A stretch of DNA of 64,000 nucleotides, from positions 124,001 through 188,000 of the forward strand of contig CAVVDT010000004.1 in the NCBI GenBank assembly GCA_963747005.1, read 5' to 3'. Below are positions 8,452-18,516 of the stretch, piece after piece; positions within the stretch are counted from its first letter, which is position 1, and every line of letters begins with the position of its first letter. A model generated the notes under the pieces. That model was not told the origin of the DNA. It did not search any database and saw only the letters and a list, made by a program, of their open reading frames with translations. The position numbers were made by a program, and so were the translations under genes. This stretch comes from CAVVDT01 sp963747005. GTDB taxonomy: Bacteria > Pseudomonadota > Alphaproteobacteria > Rhizobiales > Aestuariivirgaceae.

Positions 8452-9804
8452 CTATCTTGTGTAAAGCACGTGCGGCAGCCAGAGCACAGCCTCCGGAAAC
8501 ACGTAGAGCAATGCCATGGTGAGGAATACCATGAACACGAATGGCAGAGAGCCGCTGAAAATTTGCGTCAGGCGCACCTGTGGCGGCGCCACGCCCTTAA
8601 GATAGTAGGCCGCCATTGCCATTGGCGGGGTGTTGAATGATGTCTGGATGTTCAATGCCACCAGGATGCCGAACACGAGTGGATCGACGTCGAAGAACTT
8701 GAGCAGCGGCAGGAAGATCGGCACGAAGATGATGATGATCTCGGTCCATTCCAGCGGCCAACCCAACAGGAAGATAATGGTCTGGGTGAGCAACAGGAAC
8801 TCGACCCGATTCATGTGGAGACCCTTGATCAGTTCCTCGACCAGTCCCTGGCCGCCGAGGTAGGCGAAGACGGATGCAAAGGTCCATGAGCCGACGAACA
8901 GATAGGTGACCATCGCCGATGTCTTTGCGGTCAGGTAGACAGCCTCCTTGAGGCGCTGGAAATCGAGTTCACGATAGCCCGCGGCCAGCAACAGGCTGCC
9001 CAGCGAACCGACAGCCGCCGCTTCGGTCGGCGTCGCCAAGCCGAGCAGAATGGCGCCCAGCACAGAAAGGATCAGCACCGCTAGTGGGAAGAACGACGTC
9101 AGCAACGCCATGATGACGACCCTGAAGGCAACCTTGCCCTCGTCCTCCGGCAGCGGCGGCGCAAGCTTCGGATTGATGATGGCCCGGCCGATGACGTAGA
9201 GGATGTAGAGCCCGGCCAGCATGAAGCCGGGCACGAAGGCGGCGGCATAGAGCTTGACCACCGACTCACCGGCGGTGGCGGCATAGAGGATCAACAGGAT
9301 GCTCGGCGGGATCATGATGCCAAGACAGCCGCCGGCGCACACCACGCCGGCAGCGAGCTTGGTGTCGTAGCCCGCCTTGAGCATGGCCGGGAACGCCAAC
9401 AGCCCCATCAGCGTCACGACGGCGCCGACGATGCCGACGGCCGTCGCGAACAGCGCGCAGGTGATGAGCGTTGCAACCGCCAACGAGGCGGGAACGCGCC
9501 GCGCCGCGATCTGAATGCTGAAGAACAGGCGGTCGAGAATATTCGCTCGCTCGACCACATAACCCATGAACAGGAACAGGGGAACGGCTGTCAGCGTGTC
9601 GTTGCTCAGTATGGAGAAGGTGTTCTGGACCAGCAGATCGAAAATGCGATTGGTGAAGATGTGGTGGATCTGATCCGGCGTCGCATAGGCGAAATAGCCG
9701 AAGAACACGGCCATGCCCATGAGCGTGAAGACGATGGGAAAACCGAGCAGAATGGTGACGATGAACAAGCAGATCATCAACAGGCCGACGGCGCCGCCAC
9801 TCAT
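8452..9804 (-). CDS. dctM: TRAP transporter large permease (DctM)
   Basis: A 450-residue integral membrane protein with about 12 hydrophobic segments, beginning MSGGAVGLLMICLFIVTILL. The family pattern includes FLFMGYVVERANILDRLFFS and GGCLGIMIPPSILLILYA. It is the main translocation subunit of a TRAP transporter, using a Na+ or H+ gradient. The start overlaps the dctQ stop by four bases (ATGA), indicating translational coupling; the frame extends upstream but the family N-terminus fixes the start here. Confidence 0.93.
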   Translation of the reverse strand: MSGGAVGLLMICLFIVTILLGFPIVFTLMGMAVFFGYFAYATPDQIHHIFTNRIFDLLVQNTFSILSNDTLTAVPLFLFMGYVVERANILDRLFFSIQIAARRVPASLAVATLITCALFATAVGIVGAVVTLMGLLAFPAMLKAGYDTKLAAGVVCAGGCLGIMIPPSILLILYAATAGESVVKLYAAAFVPGFMLAGLYILYVIGRAIINPKLAPPLPEDEGKVAFRVVIMALLTSFFPLAVLILSVLGAILLGLATPTEAAAVGSLGSLLLAAGYRELDFQRLKEAVYLTAKTSAMVTYLFVGSWTFASVFAYLGGQGLVEELIKGLHMNRVEFLLLTQTIIFLLGWPLEWTEIIIIFVPIFLPLLKFFDVDPLVFGILVALNIQTSFNTPPMAMAAYYLKGVAPPQVRLTQIFSGSLPFVFMVFLTMALLYVFPEAVLWLPHVLYTR

Positions 9805-10424
9805 GATTTGGACTCCTGAGCTGTGCCGTGGTCGGCCATGTTGTCGGCATCTTGATGAGTGGCGAACTGGCGCTCGTGAAGGATGGCGGTTTCGAGCTCC
9901 TCGACGTCCTGGGCGCGTGGCGGCCACTCCCCGGTCCTGAGGCAGATGATGCAGCGCATCACTTCGGCGCAACCCTGGACCAGCAGCATCGCTCCGCCCA
10001 CCGGGATCAGGGTCTTCAACGGAAAGATTGGAATGTCCGCCGGGCTGAAGACGCTGACCTCGTGGTAGCGCCATGAGTCGCCTGCATAGAGGTAGCCGGC
10101 GAAGGTCAGTGCCAGGACGCCCGGATAGAAGAACAGGACATAAAGCGTGAGGTCGACCGTTGCCTGGATGCGCGGCGCCCACAGGCGATAAACCACGTCA
10201 CCACGGACATGGGCATTGCGCGACAACGTATAGGCCCCGGCCATGAAGAACAGGGCGCCGTACATGTTGTAGGAAAGGTCGTAGGACCACACCGTCGGAT
10301 CATCCAACACATAGCGGACGAACACCTCGTAGCAGGTACCGAAGGTCAGAATCAGAATGTACCAGCCAAAGGCCTTGCCGATCGCTGTGTTGATTCGGTC
10401 GATGATGCCAATCACAGAAAGCAT
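9801..10424 (-). CDS. dctQ: TRAP transporter small permease (DctQ)
   Basis: A 207-residue protein with four membrane helices and a longer-than-usual charged C-terminal tail. The segment TFGTCYEVFVRYVLDDPTVW resembles the conserved first-loop region of DctQ. It partners DctM in the membrane. It follows dctP on the minus strand and overlaps dctM by four bases. Confidence 0.9.
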   Translation of the reverse strand: MLSVIGIIDRINTAIGKAFGWYILILTFGTCYEVFVRYVLDDPTVWSYDLSYNMYGALFFMAGAYTLSRNAHVRGDVVYRLWAPRIQATVDLTLYVLFFYPGVLALTFAGYLYAGDSWRYHEVSVFSPADIPIFPLKTLIPVGGAMLLVQGCAEVMRCIICLRTGEWPPRAQDVEELETAILHERQFATHQDADNMADHGTAQESKS

Positions 10425-10457
10425 GGTCGAGCCCCCGACAGTTCCCGTTGTGAAAGA

Positions 10458-10485
10458 TCGGGACGGCGCACCGGCGCCGTCCCGA
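10458..10485 (-). terminator. perfect 12-bp hairpin between dctP and dctQ
   Basis: TCGGGACGGCGC (10458-10469) and GCGCCGTCCCGA (10474-10485) form a perfect stem with a four-base loop in the 86-base gap after dctP. There is no strong T-run on the minus strand. It may stabilise the dctP message end or cause partial termination, giving more binding protein than permease. Confidence 0.55.
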
Positions 10486-10510
10486 CCTGTCGTTGAAGTC
10501 TAGGCTGCCG

Positions 10511-11635
10511 TCAGAGCTCGAGCGGCTGCTCTTTGCCGTAGTAGTGCGTGTAGGCCAGGGCAAAATCGTTGTTCATCATGATCTGGCAGTAGGTCTTGTC
10601 CTTGGCGAACGCCTTCTGGCTTTCCACCACCTTCATGAAGAACGGATCCTTGCCGTACTGCTCGACGACCTTGTCCCAGGCATCGAGCTGCGCATCGAGG
10701 ATCGACTGCGGCGTGCGCTTGACGGTCACGCCGGCCGCCTTGATCTTCTGCAGGTACTCCGCGTAGCTGCTGAAGGCGAGCCACAGATTGGTCGAATTGG
10801 CCGCCTGGATGGCGTGGACGATGATTGCCTGCTGCTCCTTGGCAAGCCCTTCCCACTTGTCCTTGTTCATCTCGACCTCGAGGCACTCGCTGGACTGATG
10901 GTAGGAACTCAGCATGTAGATCTTGGCGACGTCGGGGGCGCCGAAGCGGAAGTCAGATGTCGGATTGGAATATTCGAACGCGTCGATGACGCCCTTTTCC
11001 ATGGCCGGCACGATTTCCCCGCCGGGAAGCTGGGTCACCTTGCAGCCGAGTTCCTGCATGACGTTGGCCGCCAAACCGACCGTGCGGTACTTCAGGTTCT
11101 TCATGTCGGCGGGCGACTTCGGCTCCTTGTTGAACCAGCCGAGCGGCTGCGGAGACTGCGGCATGACGAACCAGCCGACGACGTTGAGGCCGAGGATCTT
11201 CTGGGTCAGTTCCTTGTAGAGATCCTGGCCGGGCCCGTAGAACCAGGCGAGAACGCCGTTGGTGTCCCAACCGAAGCACGGGCCGGTGCCGAACAGCGAC
11301 GCTGCGCGGTTCTTGCCATACCAGTAAGCGGGGACTGTGTGGCCCATGTCGAGTACGCCCTTGGAAACGGCGTCCTGCACCTCGAAGCTTTTCACCACGG
11401 CGCCGGCATTCAGATAGTCGATCTTGAGCCTGCCCCCGCCGAGATCATTGATGATATCGACGAGCTGGTGGGCATAGTCGTTGAAGATGTCGCCAGCGCC
11501 CCATGAGCCCTGCATCTTGAGGGTCATCGTCTCGGCCCGCGAGATCTGCGGCATGGCAATGCTGGCAGCGCCTGCAACCGCGGCGGCGCCGAGGAACTTC
11601 CGGCGCGATACCTTGTCCGATTTTGAGTTTTTCAT
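10511..11635 (-). CDS. dctP: TRAP transporter periplasmic binding protein (DctP family)
   Basis: A 374-residue binding protein with a twin-arginine leader (SRRKFLG followed by a hydrophobic stretch and cleavage near ISRAE). The mature part follows the TakP/DctP pattern, with QELGCKVTQLPGGEIVPAME as the ligand-region motif; TakP-like proteins bind alpha-keto acids, and related ones bind carboxylates. The ligand is not provable here. Export by Tat suggests folding before export. ATG at 11635 with GGAGAGG upstream is chosen; the frame continues to 11797 without a better start. First gene of the operon. Confidence 0.92.
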   Translation of the reverse strand: MKNSKSDKVSRRKFLGAAAVAGAASIAMPQISRAETMTLKMQGSWGAGDIFNDYAHQLVDIINDLGGGRLKIDYLNAGAVVKSFEVQDAVSKGVLDMGHTVPAYWYGKNRAASLFGTGPCFGWDTNGVLAWFYGPGQDLYKELTQKILGLNVVGWFVMPQSPQPLGWFNKEPKSPADMKNLKYRTVGLAANVMQELGCKVTQLPGGEIVPAMEKGVIDAFEYSNPTSDFRFGAPDVAKIYMLSSYHQSSECLEVEMNKDKWEGLAKEQQAIIVHAIQAANSTNLWLAFSSYAEYLQKIKAAGVTVKRTPQSILDAQLDAWDKVVEQYGKDPFFMKVVESQKAFAKDKTYCQIMMNNDFALAYTHYYGKEQPLEL

Positions 11636-11941
11636 AGCTTCCTCTCCTGAGTGGCGGCACTTGCTTTCGCCGTCCGTTTCGATAAATGCGGTCAATGCCC
11701 CCAAGGCGGGGGCGCCCGCCCTCGATCCGCAATTCGAGGACGACTGACAGCCTATTTCGGCGCGCCTGCCCCGTCGAGAGGCTATTCCAAATGGCAAGAA
11801 CGCTATATGTCGTGAAACCGGCCGACGGCGCCGTCGTGCAAGCGGTTTTGACGGCGTTTTCCCCCGCTATCTGGCGTTGGTGCGTGACAAGCGGGGCGCG
11901 GCGCGCGATTCTGCGGTATCTGGGGATGATTCGGGGCGAAG
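11636..11941. other. divergent intergenic region dctP/cckA
   Basis: This 306-base gap must hold the promoters of the TRAP operon (minus) and of cckA (plus). I see no clear operator, repeat or small gene in it. Confidence 0.4.
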
Positions 11942-14485
11942 GTGCCTGACAGCGGCATGAGCGAGGCAGGCCTGGCTGAAGACCATCAAGCGCAAGCTCC
12001 CGCGGCGGAGCGGCGGTCGCGTTTGCCGTGGCCGACAATCTTTGCCGCACTGGCGCTGGCGGCGGCCGGCGCGGCGGCCTGGCGCGCCGATGCCCACATC
12101 GTGCCGTGGCTGGTGTGGATCCTGGCCGCCCTTGCCGCCATTGGCCTGACGGCCATGGCGGGCACTGTTGCCGGCTTCGTGCATATCGGCCGGCTGCCCC
12201 GGCAACGCGCCTTCTTCGATGCCCTCTTCGATGCGGTCGGCGACCGCTGCGTGGTCACCGACCGGCGCGGTCGCCCGGTCTATGCCAATGCTGCCTATCA
12301 CGCCTTCGCCGGTGGGCATGGACGGCTGGTGGGCATCGAGAATCTCTACGCCGGCTATCCCGAGATTGCCGAAAAAGTCTACCGCCTTGCCCAGGCGGCG
12401 CGCGACAGCCGCGAACTGGCGGAGGAGTTCCGCATCGCGCCGGGCTCTGGCGCCGCCGGTGCCCGGCCCGAAGAAGCCGTTTGGGCCCGGGTAACGGTTT
12501 CGCCCGTCGCCACGGGCTTCGGCCGCGACTATACCCTGTGGCGCCTAGCCGACATCACGATCGACCGACGCCGCCAGGAGGACACCTTCTCCAGCCTGCA
12601 ATACATCATCAATTTCCTCGATCGCGCCCCGGCCGGATTCTTCTCCACCGAAAGCGACGGACGCATCGCCTATGTCAATGCCACCCTCGCCGACTGGCTG
12701 GGCATAGATCTGTCGCGCACCACCGACGGCCAGTTGACGCTTGAAGAACTCATCGGCAGGGAGCCGGCCCGCCTGATCACCTCGGTCAAACCGCGCCCGG
12801 GAGAGGCGGTTACGGAGATTTTCGACCTCGACCTGGCGCCCGCCGGGGGCACGATCCTGCCGGTGCGTATTGTCCATCGCTGCGACTATGACCCCGAAGG
12901 CAAATCGCAACCATCGCGGTCACTGGTACTCGATCGCCGCGATGCCGCTGCCACAGGCGGAAATGACACCACCGACATCAGGTTGCAGCGCCTCTTCAAC
13001 AACGCCCCGGCCGGCATGGCCTATGTGGACGCCGACGGCAAGATCATGGAGGCCAACAGCGCCCTTGTGGCACTCGCCGGCCAGGCCGTGCGCGGCGCCA
13101 CATTCGCCGATCTCGCCAAGACCGAGCCGCAGCGCCAGGCACTCGCGCGCGCCGTCACCCGGGCGCTCTCGGGCGAACCTCCCGAGCAGCCGGTGGTGGT
13201 GACGTTCAACGGTGAGACCGCGACCACCGGCGAAATCCATGTCGCCCGCCTGGAAGGGACCAGGCCCGGCACCGGGTCTGCCATCGTCTTTGCCCTCGAC
13301 ACCACCAAACATTCCTCGCTGGAGGCGCAACTGGCGCAAGGCCAGAAGATGCATGCGGTCGGCCAGCTTGCCGGCGGCGTGGCGCACGACTTCAACAACG
13401 TCTTGACCGCCATCATCGGCTTTTCCGATCTGCTGCTGGCCCGCCACCGACCGACCGATCCGGCCTTTGCCGACATCATGAACATCAAGCAGAACGCCAA
13501 CCGGGCCGCCAATCTGGTGCGCCAGCTTCTGGCCTTCTCGCGCCGCCAGACCCTGCGCCCGGAAATTCTCTCACTGACCGATATCCTGTCCGATCTCGGC
13601 AACCTGCTCGGCCGGCTGTTGGGCGAGAAGGTGACGCTCAAGGTGATCCACGGCCGCGACGTGGGCCTCGTCAAGGTCGACATCAACCAGTTCGAACAGG
13701 TGGTCATCAATCTGGCGGTGAACGCCCGCGATGCGATGACCGAGGGCGGCACGCTGACGGTGCGCACTTCCAATGTCTCGGAAGAAGAGTCGCGTAAGGT
13801 GGCCCCCAACCTCATGCCACCCGGCGAGTACGTGCTGTGCGAATTGCAGGACACCGGCTCAGGTATGCCGCCCGAAGTGATCGCCAAGATCTACGAGCCA
13901 TTCTTTTCCACCAAGGAGGTGGGCAAGGGCACCGGCCTCGGCCTGTCGACCGTCTACGGCATCATCAAGCAGACCGGCGGCTACATCTTCTGCGATTCCG
14001 TCGTCGGCGAGGGCACCACTTTCCGCATCTTCCTGCCGCGCCAGTACGCGACCAGGGAGCCCGAAGCCGAAGCCGCCGTGGTGGAGAAGAAGGACGTCAA
14101 GCGCGCCGACCTCACCGGCAAGGGCACCATCCTGCTGGTCGAGGACGAGGACGCGGTGCGCGCCTTCGCCTCGCGGGCGCTGGCCGGTCGCGGCTATACG
14201 GTGATCGAGGCCGACAGCGGCGAGGCGGGCATCGAACGGGTGAAGGAACACGAAGGCAAGATCGACCTGGTGCTGTCCGACGTGGTGATGCCGGAGATGG
14301 ACGGGCCCACCATGCTGCGCGAACTGCGCAAGCAGGGCCACACCATGAAGGTGGTGTTCATATCGGGTTACGCCGAGGATGCCTTTGAGAAGAACCTCGA
14401 AGGCCAGCGCGACTTCGCATTCCTGCCCAAACCGTTTACCCTCAAACAACTCGCCGAGGCCGTGAAGGCGGCCATGGATTCCTGA
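11942..14485 (+). CDS. cckA: hybrid sensor histidine kinase CckA
   Basis: An 847-residue protein. Two membrane helices lie in the first ~75 residues, followed by PAS-type segments, a HisKA domain with phospho-acceptor H482 (in GGVAHDFNNVLTAI), an HATPase domain (NAVNARDAM, GTGLGLSTVYG) and a C-terminal receiver with D780 (LSDVVMPEMDG). This is the architecture of CckA, which phosphorylates the cell-cycle regulator CtrA through ChpT. GTG at 11942 follows GGGGCGAAG; ATG at 11957 is an alternative. It is divergent from the TRAP operon and is followed by an FAD oxidase gene 47 bases on. Confidence 0.93.
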   Translation: MPDSGMSEAGLAEDHQAQAPAAERRSRLPWPTIFAALALAAAGAAAWRADAHIVPWLVWILAALAAIGLTAMAGTVAGFVHIGRLPRQRAFFDALFDAVGDRCVVTDRRGRPVYANAAYHAFAGGHGRLVGIENLYAGYPEIAEKVYRLAQAARDSRELAEEFRIAPGSGAAGARPEEAVWARVTVSPVATGFGRDYTLWRLADITIDRRRQEDTFSSLQYIINFLDRAPAGFFSTESDGRIAYVNATLADWLGIDLSRTTDGQLTLEELIGREPARLITSVKPRPGEAVTEIFDLDLAPAGGTILPVRIVHRCDYDPEGKSQPSRSLVLDRRDAAATGGNDTTDIRLQRLFNNAPAGMAYVDADGKIMEANSALVALAGQAVRGATFADLAKTEPQRQALARAVTRALSGEPPEQPVVVTFNGETATTGEIHVARLEGTRPGTGSAIVFALDTTKHSSLEAQLAQGQKMHAVGQLAGGVAHDFNNVLTAIIGFSDLLLARHRPTDPAFADIMNIKQNANRAANLVRQLLAFSRRQTLRPEILSLTDILSDLGNLLGRLLGEKVTLKVIHGRDVGLVKVDINQFEQVVINLAVNARDAMTEGGTLTVRTSNVSEEESRKVAPNLMPPGEYVLCELQDTGSGMPPEVIAKIYEPFFSTKEVGKGTGLGLSTVYGIIKQTGGYIFCDSVVGEGTTFRIFLPRQYATREPEAEAAVVEKKDVKRADLTGKGTILLVEDEDAVRAFASRALAGRGYTVIEADSGEAGIERVKEHEGKIDLVLSDVVMPEMDGPTMLRELRKQGHTMKVVFISGYAEDAFEKNLEGQRDFAFLPKPFTLKQLAEAVKAAMDS

Positions 14486-14532
14486 CAGCCGGCGATCCTC
14501 CTGCAAGGTGCTCATTGGCCCACCCTTCCGTC

Positions 14533-15828
14533 ATGTCCGATCCTGACCGGCTGCCGCCCTCTTTGTGGGCGGCAACCGCCGCGCCCGCGCCCGCAACGCC
14601 GGCACTTGAAGGCGACCACCGCTTCGACATCGCCATCATCGGCGGCGGCTTCACCGGCCTGTCGGCGGCGCTGCATGCTGCCAAAGCCCGCGCCAGCGTG
14701 TGCCTGCTGGAAGCGAGCGAACCCGGCTGGGGCGCTTCCGGACGCAATGGCGGCCAGGTGATCGCCGGCTTCAAGCTCGACCCCGACGACATCATTGACA
14801 AATATGGCGAACCGCGCGGAAACCAGCTCATCGAACTGGGTGACAAGGCACCCGATCTGGTGTTCGACCTGGTCCGCCGCTACTCCATTTCTTGCGGTGC
14901 CGCGCGCTCAGGCTGGATCCAGGCTGCCCACGGCCACAAGGCGTTGCGCGATATCGAGGTGCGGGAGCGCCAGTGGGCAGCCCGTGGCGCGCCGGTCGAA
15001 GTGCTGGATGCAGTCACCGCCGAGCGCCTCGTCGGCGCCCCCGGCTATGCCGGCGGCCTTCTCGACTGGCGCGGCGGGCGTCTCCAGCCCCTGTCCTACG
15101 CCCGCGGCCTTGCCGCCGCCGCAATGAAGGAAGGCGCCGTTGTGGCCGGGCACTCCGCCGTCGCCGCCATGACGCGCAGCGATGGCCTGTGGCACCTTGA
15201 GACCGCCTCGGCGCGGGTGTCGGCCGAAAGGGTGCTCATCGCCACCAACGGCTATACCGGCGATCTCGCCCCACCGCTCGGCGGCTCGCTTGTCTCCATC
15301 GCCAGCTTCATCATCGCCACGCAGCCCCTCGGCGACAACTTGAAACGCGCGATCCTGCCCGAGGGCCACGTGATGTCCGATACCCGCAAGCTCCTCACCT
15401 ATGCCCGTCTCGATGACGACGGCCGTTTGGTGGTGGGTGGCCGCGGCGGCTTTTCCGACCCGCGCTCGGACAGCAATTTCGCTCACGTCGACAAGGCTCT
15501 CGCCCGCCTCTACCCGTTGGCGGCGGGTGAGGAGATCGCCTACCGCTGGTCGGGCCGGGTCGCCATCACCCGCGATTACATGCCCCACTACCACGAACCT
15601 GCACCGGGCATTTCGGCGCTGGTGGGGCTCAACGGGCGCGGCGTCGCCATGGCGACCGCCCTGGGGCGCGCGGCCGGCCTCCTTCTGGCAACCGACGACC
15701 GCCGTCACATGCCGTTGCCGGCGCTTCCCGTGCGCCCCATCCCGTTTTCCGGCCTCAAGCGCTATTACCTCCCTGCCCTCACCGCCTGGTTCCGCTTCCA
15801 GGACTATCGCAGCGCCTTGCGCCCGTAG
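14533..15828 (+). CDS. FAD-dependent amine/amino-acid oxidase (DadA/PuuB type)
   Basis: A 431-residue flavoprotein of the DAO superfamily. The dinucleotide motif IIGGGFTGLSAALHAAK is near residue 30 and GWGASGRNGGQVIAGF follows, as in gamma-glutamylputrescine oxidases and related oxidases. It probably oxidises an amine or N-substituted amino acid, producing an aldehyde and hydrogen peroxide. ATG at 14533 is chosen; an upstream TTG at 14515 has a weak AAGGTG and would add six residues. An amidase gene follows at 15941, consistent with a shared nitrogen-compound route. No signal peptide. Confidence 0.88.
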   Translation: MSDPDRLPPSLWAATAAPAPATPALEGDHRFDIAIIGGGFTGLSAALHAAKARASVCLLEASEPGWGASGRNGGQVIAGFKLDPDDIIDKYGEPRGNQLIELGDKAPDLVFDLVRRYSISCGAARSGWIQAAHGHKALRDIEVRERQWAARGAPVEVLDAVTAERLVGAPGYAGGLLDWRGGRLQPLSYARGLAAAAMKEGAVVAGHSAVAAMTRSDGLWHLETASARVSAERVLIATNGYTGDLAPPLGGSLVSIASFIIATQPLGDNLKRAILPEGHVMSDTRKLLTYARLDDDGRLVVGGRGGFSDPRSDSNFAHVDKALARLYPLAAGEEIAYRWSGRVAITRDYMPHYHEPAPGISALVGLNGRGVAMATALGRAAGLLLATDDRRHMPLPALPVRPIPFSGLKRYYLPALTAWFRFQDYRSALRP

Positions 15829-15940
15829 CGATCCAGTGCCAAAAGTCCCGTTCGCCGTGCTTGCCATGCCCAAGACGAAACCGGCAATGACACCGGGGGG
15901 TTGAAGGCAACCGCTGAATCATTTTCGGAAGGAACGGGTC

Positions 15941-17293
15941 ATGGGGGAAATGCTGCCAGGGCTTGACATATTGGCCGAAGACCTCGCCGCCGACCGAACC
16001 AGCGCCCGCGCGCTGGCCGAAGCGGCGCTGGCGAAAATCCACGACCCTGAAGGCGAGGGCCAGCGCGCCTTCATCGCCGTCGACGATATCGCCGTCCTCG
16101 CCAATGCCGACCATATGGACGCCCTGCGCAAGCGCGGCCGCGCCCCGTCGCGCTATGCCGGCATTCCGTTTTCGGCCAAGGACCTGTTCGACCAGGCCGG
16201 CGAGGTAACACGCGCCGGCTCGATGATCCTGGCCGATGCCCCGCCGGCTGCCGTCGATGCCCCGGCCATTTCGCGCCTCAAGGCCATGGGGCTGGTGGTG
16301 CTGGGACGCACCAACATGACCGAGTTCGCCTATTCCGGCGTCGGCCTCAACCCCCATTACGGCACCCCGAAGTCGGTCTATGACAGGAAGACCGGCCGCA
16401 TTCCGGGCGGCTCCTCGGCCGGTGCCGGCGTCTCGGTCGGCGATGGCATGTGTGCGCTCGCCATCGGCTCAGACACCGGCGGTTCGTGCCGCATCCCGGC
16501 GGCCTTCAACGCCATTGTCGGCTACAAGTCGAGCTTCGGGCGGGTGCCGACCGAAGGCGTCTTCCCGCTCGCCCGAAGTCTCGACAGCATCGGCCCGCTG
16601 GCGGTCTCGGTTTCATCGGCCGCCATCGCCGATGCCATCATGGCCGGCGACTGGGATGGCCGCATTGCCCGCCGCGAGGCATCGACCTTGCGCCTCGGCA
16701 TCCCCCGCCACATCGTCCTCGACAACCTCGATCCCGAGGTAGGCGCCGCCTTCGAGGCGGCACAAAAGCGCCTTGAGAAGGCCGGCGCGCACTTTACCGA
16801 TGTGGACTTCCCCGCCCTTGAGGAACTGCCATCGGTTAATGCCGGCGGCGGCATCTCGGCGGTGGAGGCCTGCCACGTCCACCGCGATCTTCTGGCCGCC
16901 CACGGCGATCGCTACGACCAGCGGGTGCGCCGCCGCATCGAGTTGGGCCTGAAGATTTCCGCCACCGCCTATCTGGCGATCCTCGATTTCCGGCAACGAC
17001 TGATCGCCGAGTACCAGCGGCTGATGTGGGGCCTCGATGCCTTGGTCATGCCAACCACGCCCAACGTTCCGCCGCCCATTGCCGCGCTCGATGACGACAA
17101 GGCCTACGGGCAGATCAATTTCTTCTGCCTGCGCAACACCTTCATCGGCAATTTCCTCAACACCTGCGCCATCTCCCTGCCCATGACGGCGCCGGGCGAG
17201 ACGCCGGCAGGGCTGATGCTCATGGCACCGTGGGGATCGGACCGGGCGCTGTTCGCCATGGCGGCCGCGGTTGAGGGGCTGGTCAGGCCCTGA
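15941..17293 (+). CDS. amidase signature family hydrolase (GatA-like)
   Basis: A 450-residue amidase. The catalytic lysine lies in GIPFSAKDLFD; the Ser-rich signature is IPGGSSAGAGVSVGDGM followed by GSDTGGSCRIPAAFNAIVGY. It falls nearer the GatA/allophanate-hydrolase branch than the amidase at 7049. The substrate is unknown. GGAAGG stands ahead of the ATG. It lies 112 bases behind the FAD oxidase on the same strand and may be cotranscribed with it. It converges on the multicopper oxidase, 19 bases away. Confidence 0.9.
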   Translation: MGEMLPGLDILAEDLAADRTSARALAEAALAKIHDPEGEGQRAFIAVDDIAVLANADHMDALRKRGRAPSRYAGIPFSAKDLFDQAGEVTRAGSMILADAPPAAVDAPAISRLKAMGLVVLGRTNMTEFAYSGVGLNPHYGTPKSVYDRKTGRIPGGSSAGAGVSVGDGMCALAIGSDTGGSCRIPAAFNAIVGYKSSFGRVPTEGVFPLARSLDSIGPLAVSVSSAAIADAIMAGDWDGRIARREASTLRLGIPRHIVLDNLDPEVGAAFEAAQKRLEKAGAHFTDVDFPALEELPSVNAGGGISAVEACHVHRDLLAAHGDRYDQRVRRRIELGLKISATAYLAILDFRQRLIAEYQRLMWGLDALVMPTTPNVPPPIAALDDDKAYGQINFFCLRNTFIGNFLNTCAISLPMTAPGETPAGLMLMAPWGSDRALFAMAAAVEGLVRP

Positions 17294-17312
17294 CCCGGGC
17301 GCTCGCCGCCCT

Positions 17313-18431
17313 TCACGGCGCCTTCACCTCATAGCGCGCGGTCATGCCGGCTGTGATGTGATCGTTGACGTGGCAATGAAACATCCAGATGCCGGGATCG
17401 TCGGGAACCATGTCGGCAACCACCGTGGTGGCCGGCAGCAGGCTGGCCGTATCGATGCGGTGGCCACCCACAACCACCGTGTTGCCATGCCAATGGGGCG
17501 TGTGCAGGTCGGCCTCGGTGCCCAGACCGATCAGATACCAGCGCACATGCTCGCCCACCTTCATCTCCGGCATCGGCATGCTGCCGAACACGTAGCCGTT
17601 GATCGAATGCATAAGGTTGGACTCATGGAAGTCCTCATCCTCGCGATCGATCGTTTCGGAGCTCTGCGCAAACGCCGCGATATTGTCGTCCAGATACCAC
17701 GACAGGTTTTCATCGAAGATATTGAACAGTGTGACGAATTCTCGGTCGACGTCGACCGGCGTGCCGTCTGGTCTGGCTTCGCCGGCCCGCGTTACGATGA
17801 TCGCCCCGACGAGACCCGAATTGCTGTCGCGCACCGAGTTGACGTGGCTGTGATAGGGCCACACCACCGAGCTTGGATCGTTCGGCCCCGGCCCCGCCCG
17901 CTCGGGCACCGACCATTCGTAGATGAACGTCACACCCGGTGCCACAGCGTCGTCGGCCTTGTCGGCGCCCGACGTGACATCGTTGGTCGGCGCCCCCTCG
18001 GCCGCCTTGGTGTAGAACACCCCGTGCGGATGGATCGAATAGGGTCTTGAGGCCATGTTGCGAAACACGATGCGGATCTTGTCGCCAACCTCGGCATGGA
18101 GGATCGGCCCGAGGAGGCCAAGCTCGCCCATGGCCGCCGGGCGCGGTTTCACCGTGGTGAAGGTGGCATCGGTATATTCGAAATAGAGCGCCTTCTTGTA
18201 GCGCGAACCGATGCGCGCGGGACCGCTCTGCACGAACACCTTGGCGGCGTCGTTGAAGTCCTTGCCCATCATCATGTCGCGGCCGGCCGGAGCGTAGTCC
18301 CAGGTGACCTCCTCAGCCGCGATGTAGTAAGTGCGCGTCACGCCGGCCGACCAGGCGCTTTGCGACGCGCCGGACAAGGCGATGCCCAGGGTGAAAAATA
18401 AGGTGACGAAAGCCAATGGAAATCTGTTCAT
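17313..18431 (-). CDS. multicopper oxidase, probable ferroxidase
   Basis: A 372-residue exported cupredoxin-fold oxidase with an N-terminal signal peptide ending near SAWSAG. All four copper-binding motifs are visible in order: SIHPHG, WPYHSHV, HTPHWHG and WMFHCHVNDH followed by a Met, giving type 1, 2 and 3 sites. It would oxidise a substrate, likely Fe(II), while reducing O2 to water. It is the last gene after a cupredoxin and an Ftr1 permease, 85 bases behind the permease, which makes ferroxidase the most likely role. GGAGG precedes ATG 18431. Confidence 0.9.
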   Translation of the reverse strand: MNRFPLAFVTLFFTLGIALSGASQSAWSAGVTRTYYIAAEEVTWDYAPAGRDMMMGKDFNDAAKVFVQSGPARIGSRYKKALYFEYTDATFTTVKPRPAAMGELGLLGPILHAEVGDKIRIVFRNMASRPYSIHPHGVFYTKAAEGAPTNDVTSGADKADDAVAPGVTFIYEWSVPERAGPGPNDPSSVVWPYHSHVNSVRDSNSGLVGAIIVTRAGEARPDGTPVDVDREFVTLFNIFDENLSWYLDDNIAAFAQSSETIDREDEDFHESNLMHSINGYVFGSMPMPEMKVGEHVRWYLIGLGTEADLHTPHWHGNTVVVGGHRIDTASLLPATTVVADMVPDDPGIWMFHCHVNDHITAGMTARYEVKAP

Positions 18432-18516
18432 GCCAAGCCTCCCTGCTCGCATGGTGGGTGAAACAACTGGGGTGAAACGCGACTGTCGCGAAACGCGGGG
18501 TCCGAAGTCCGAAGTC

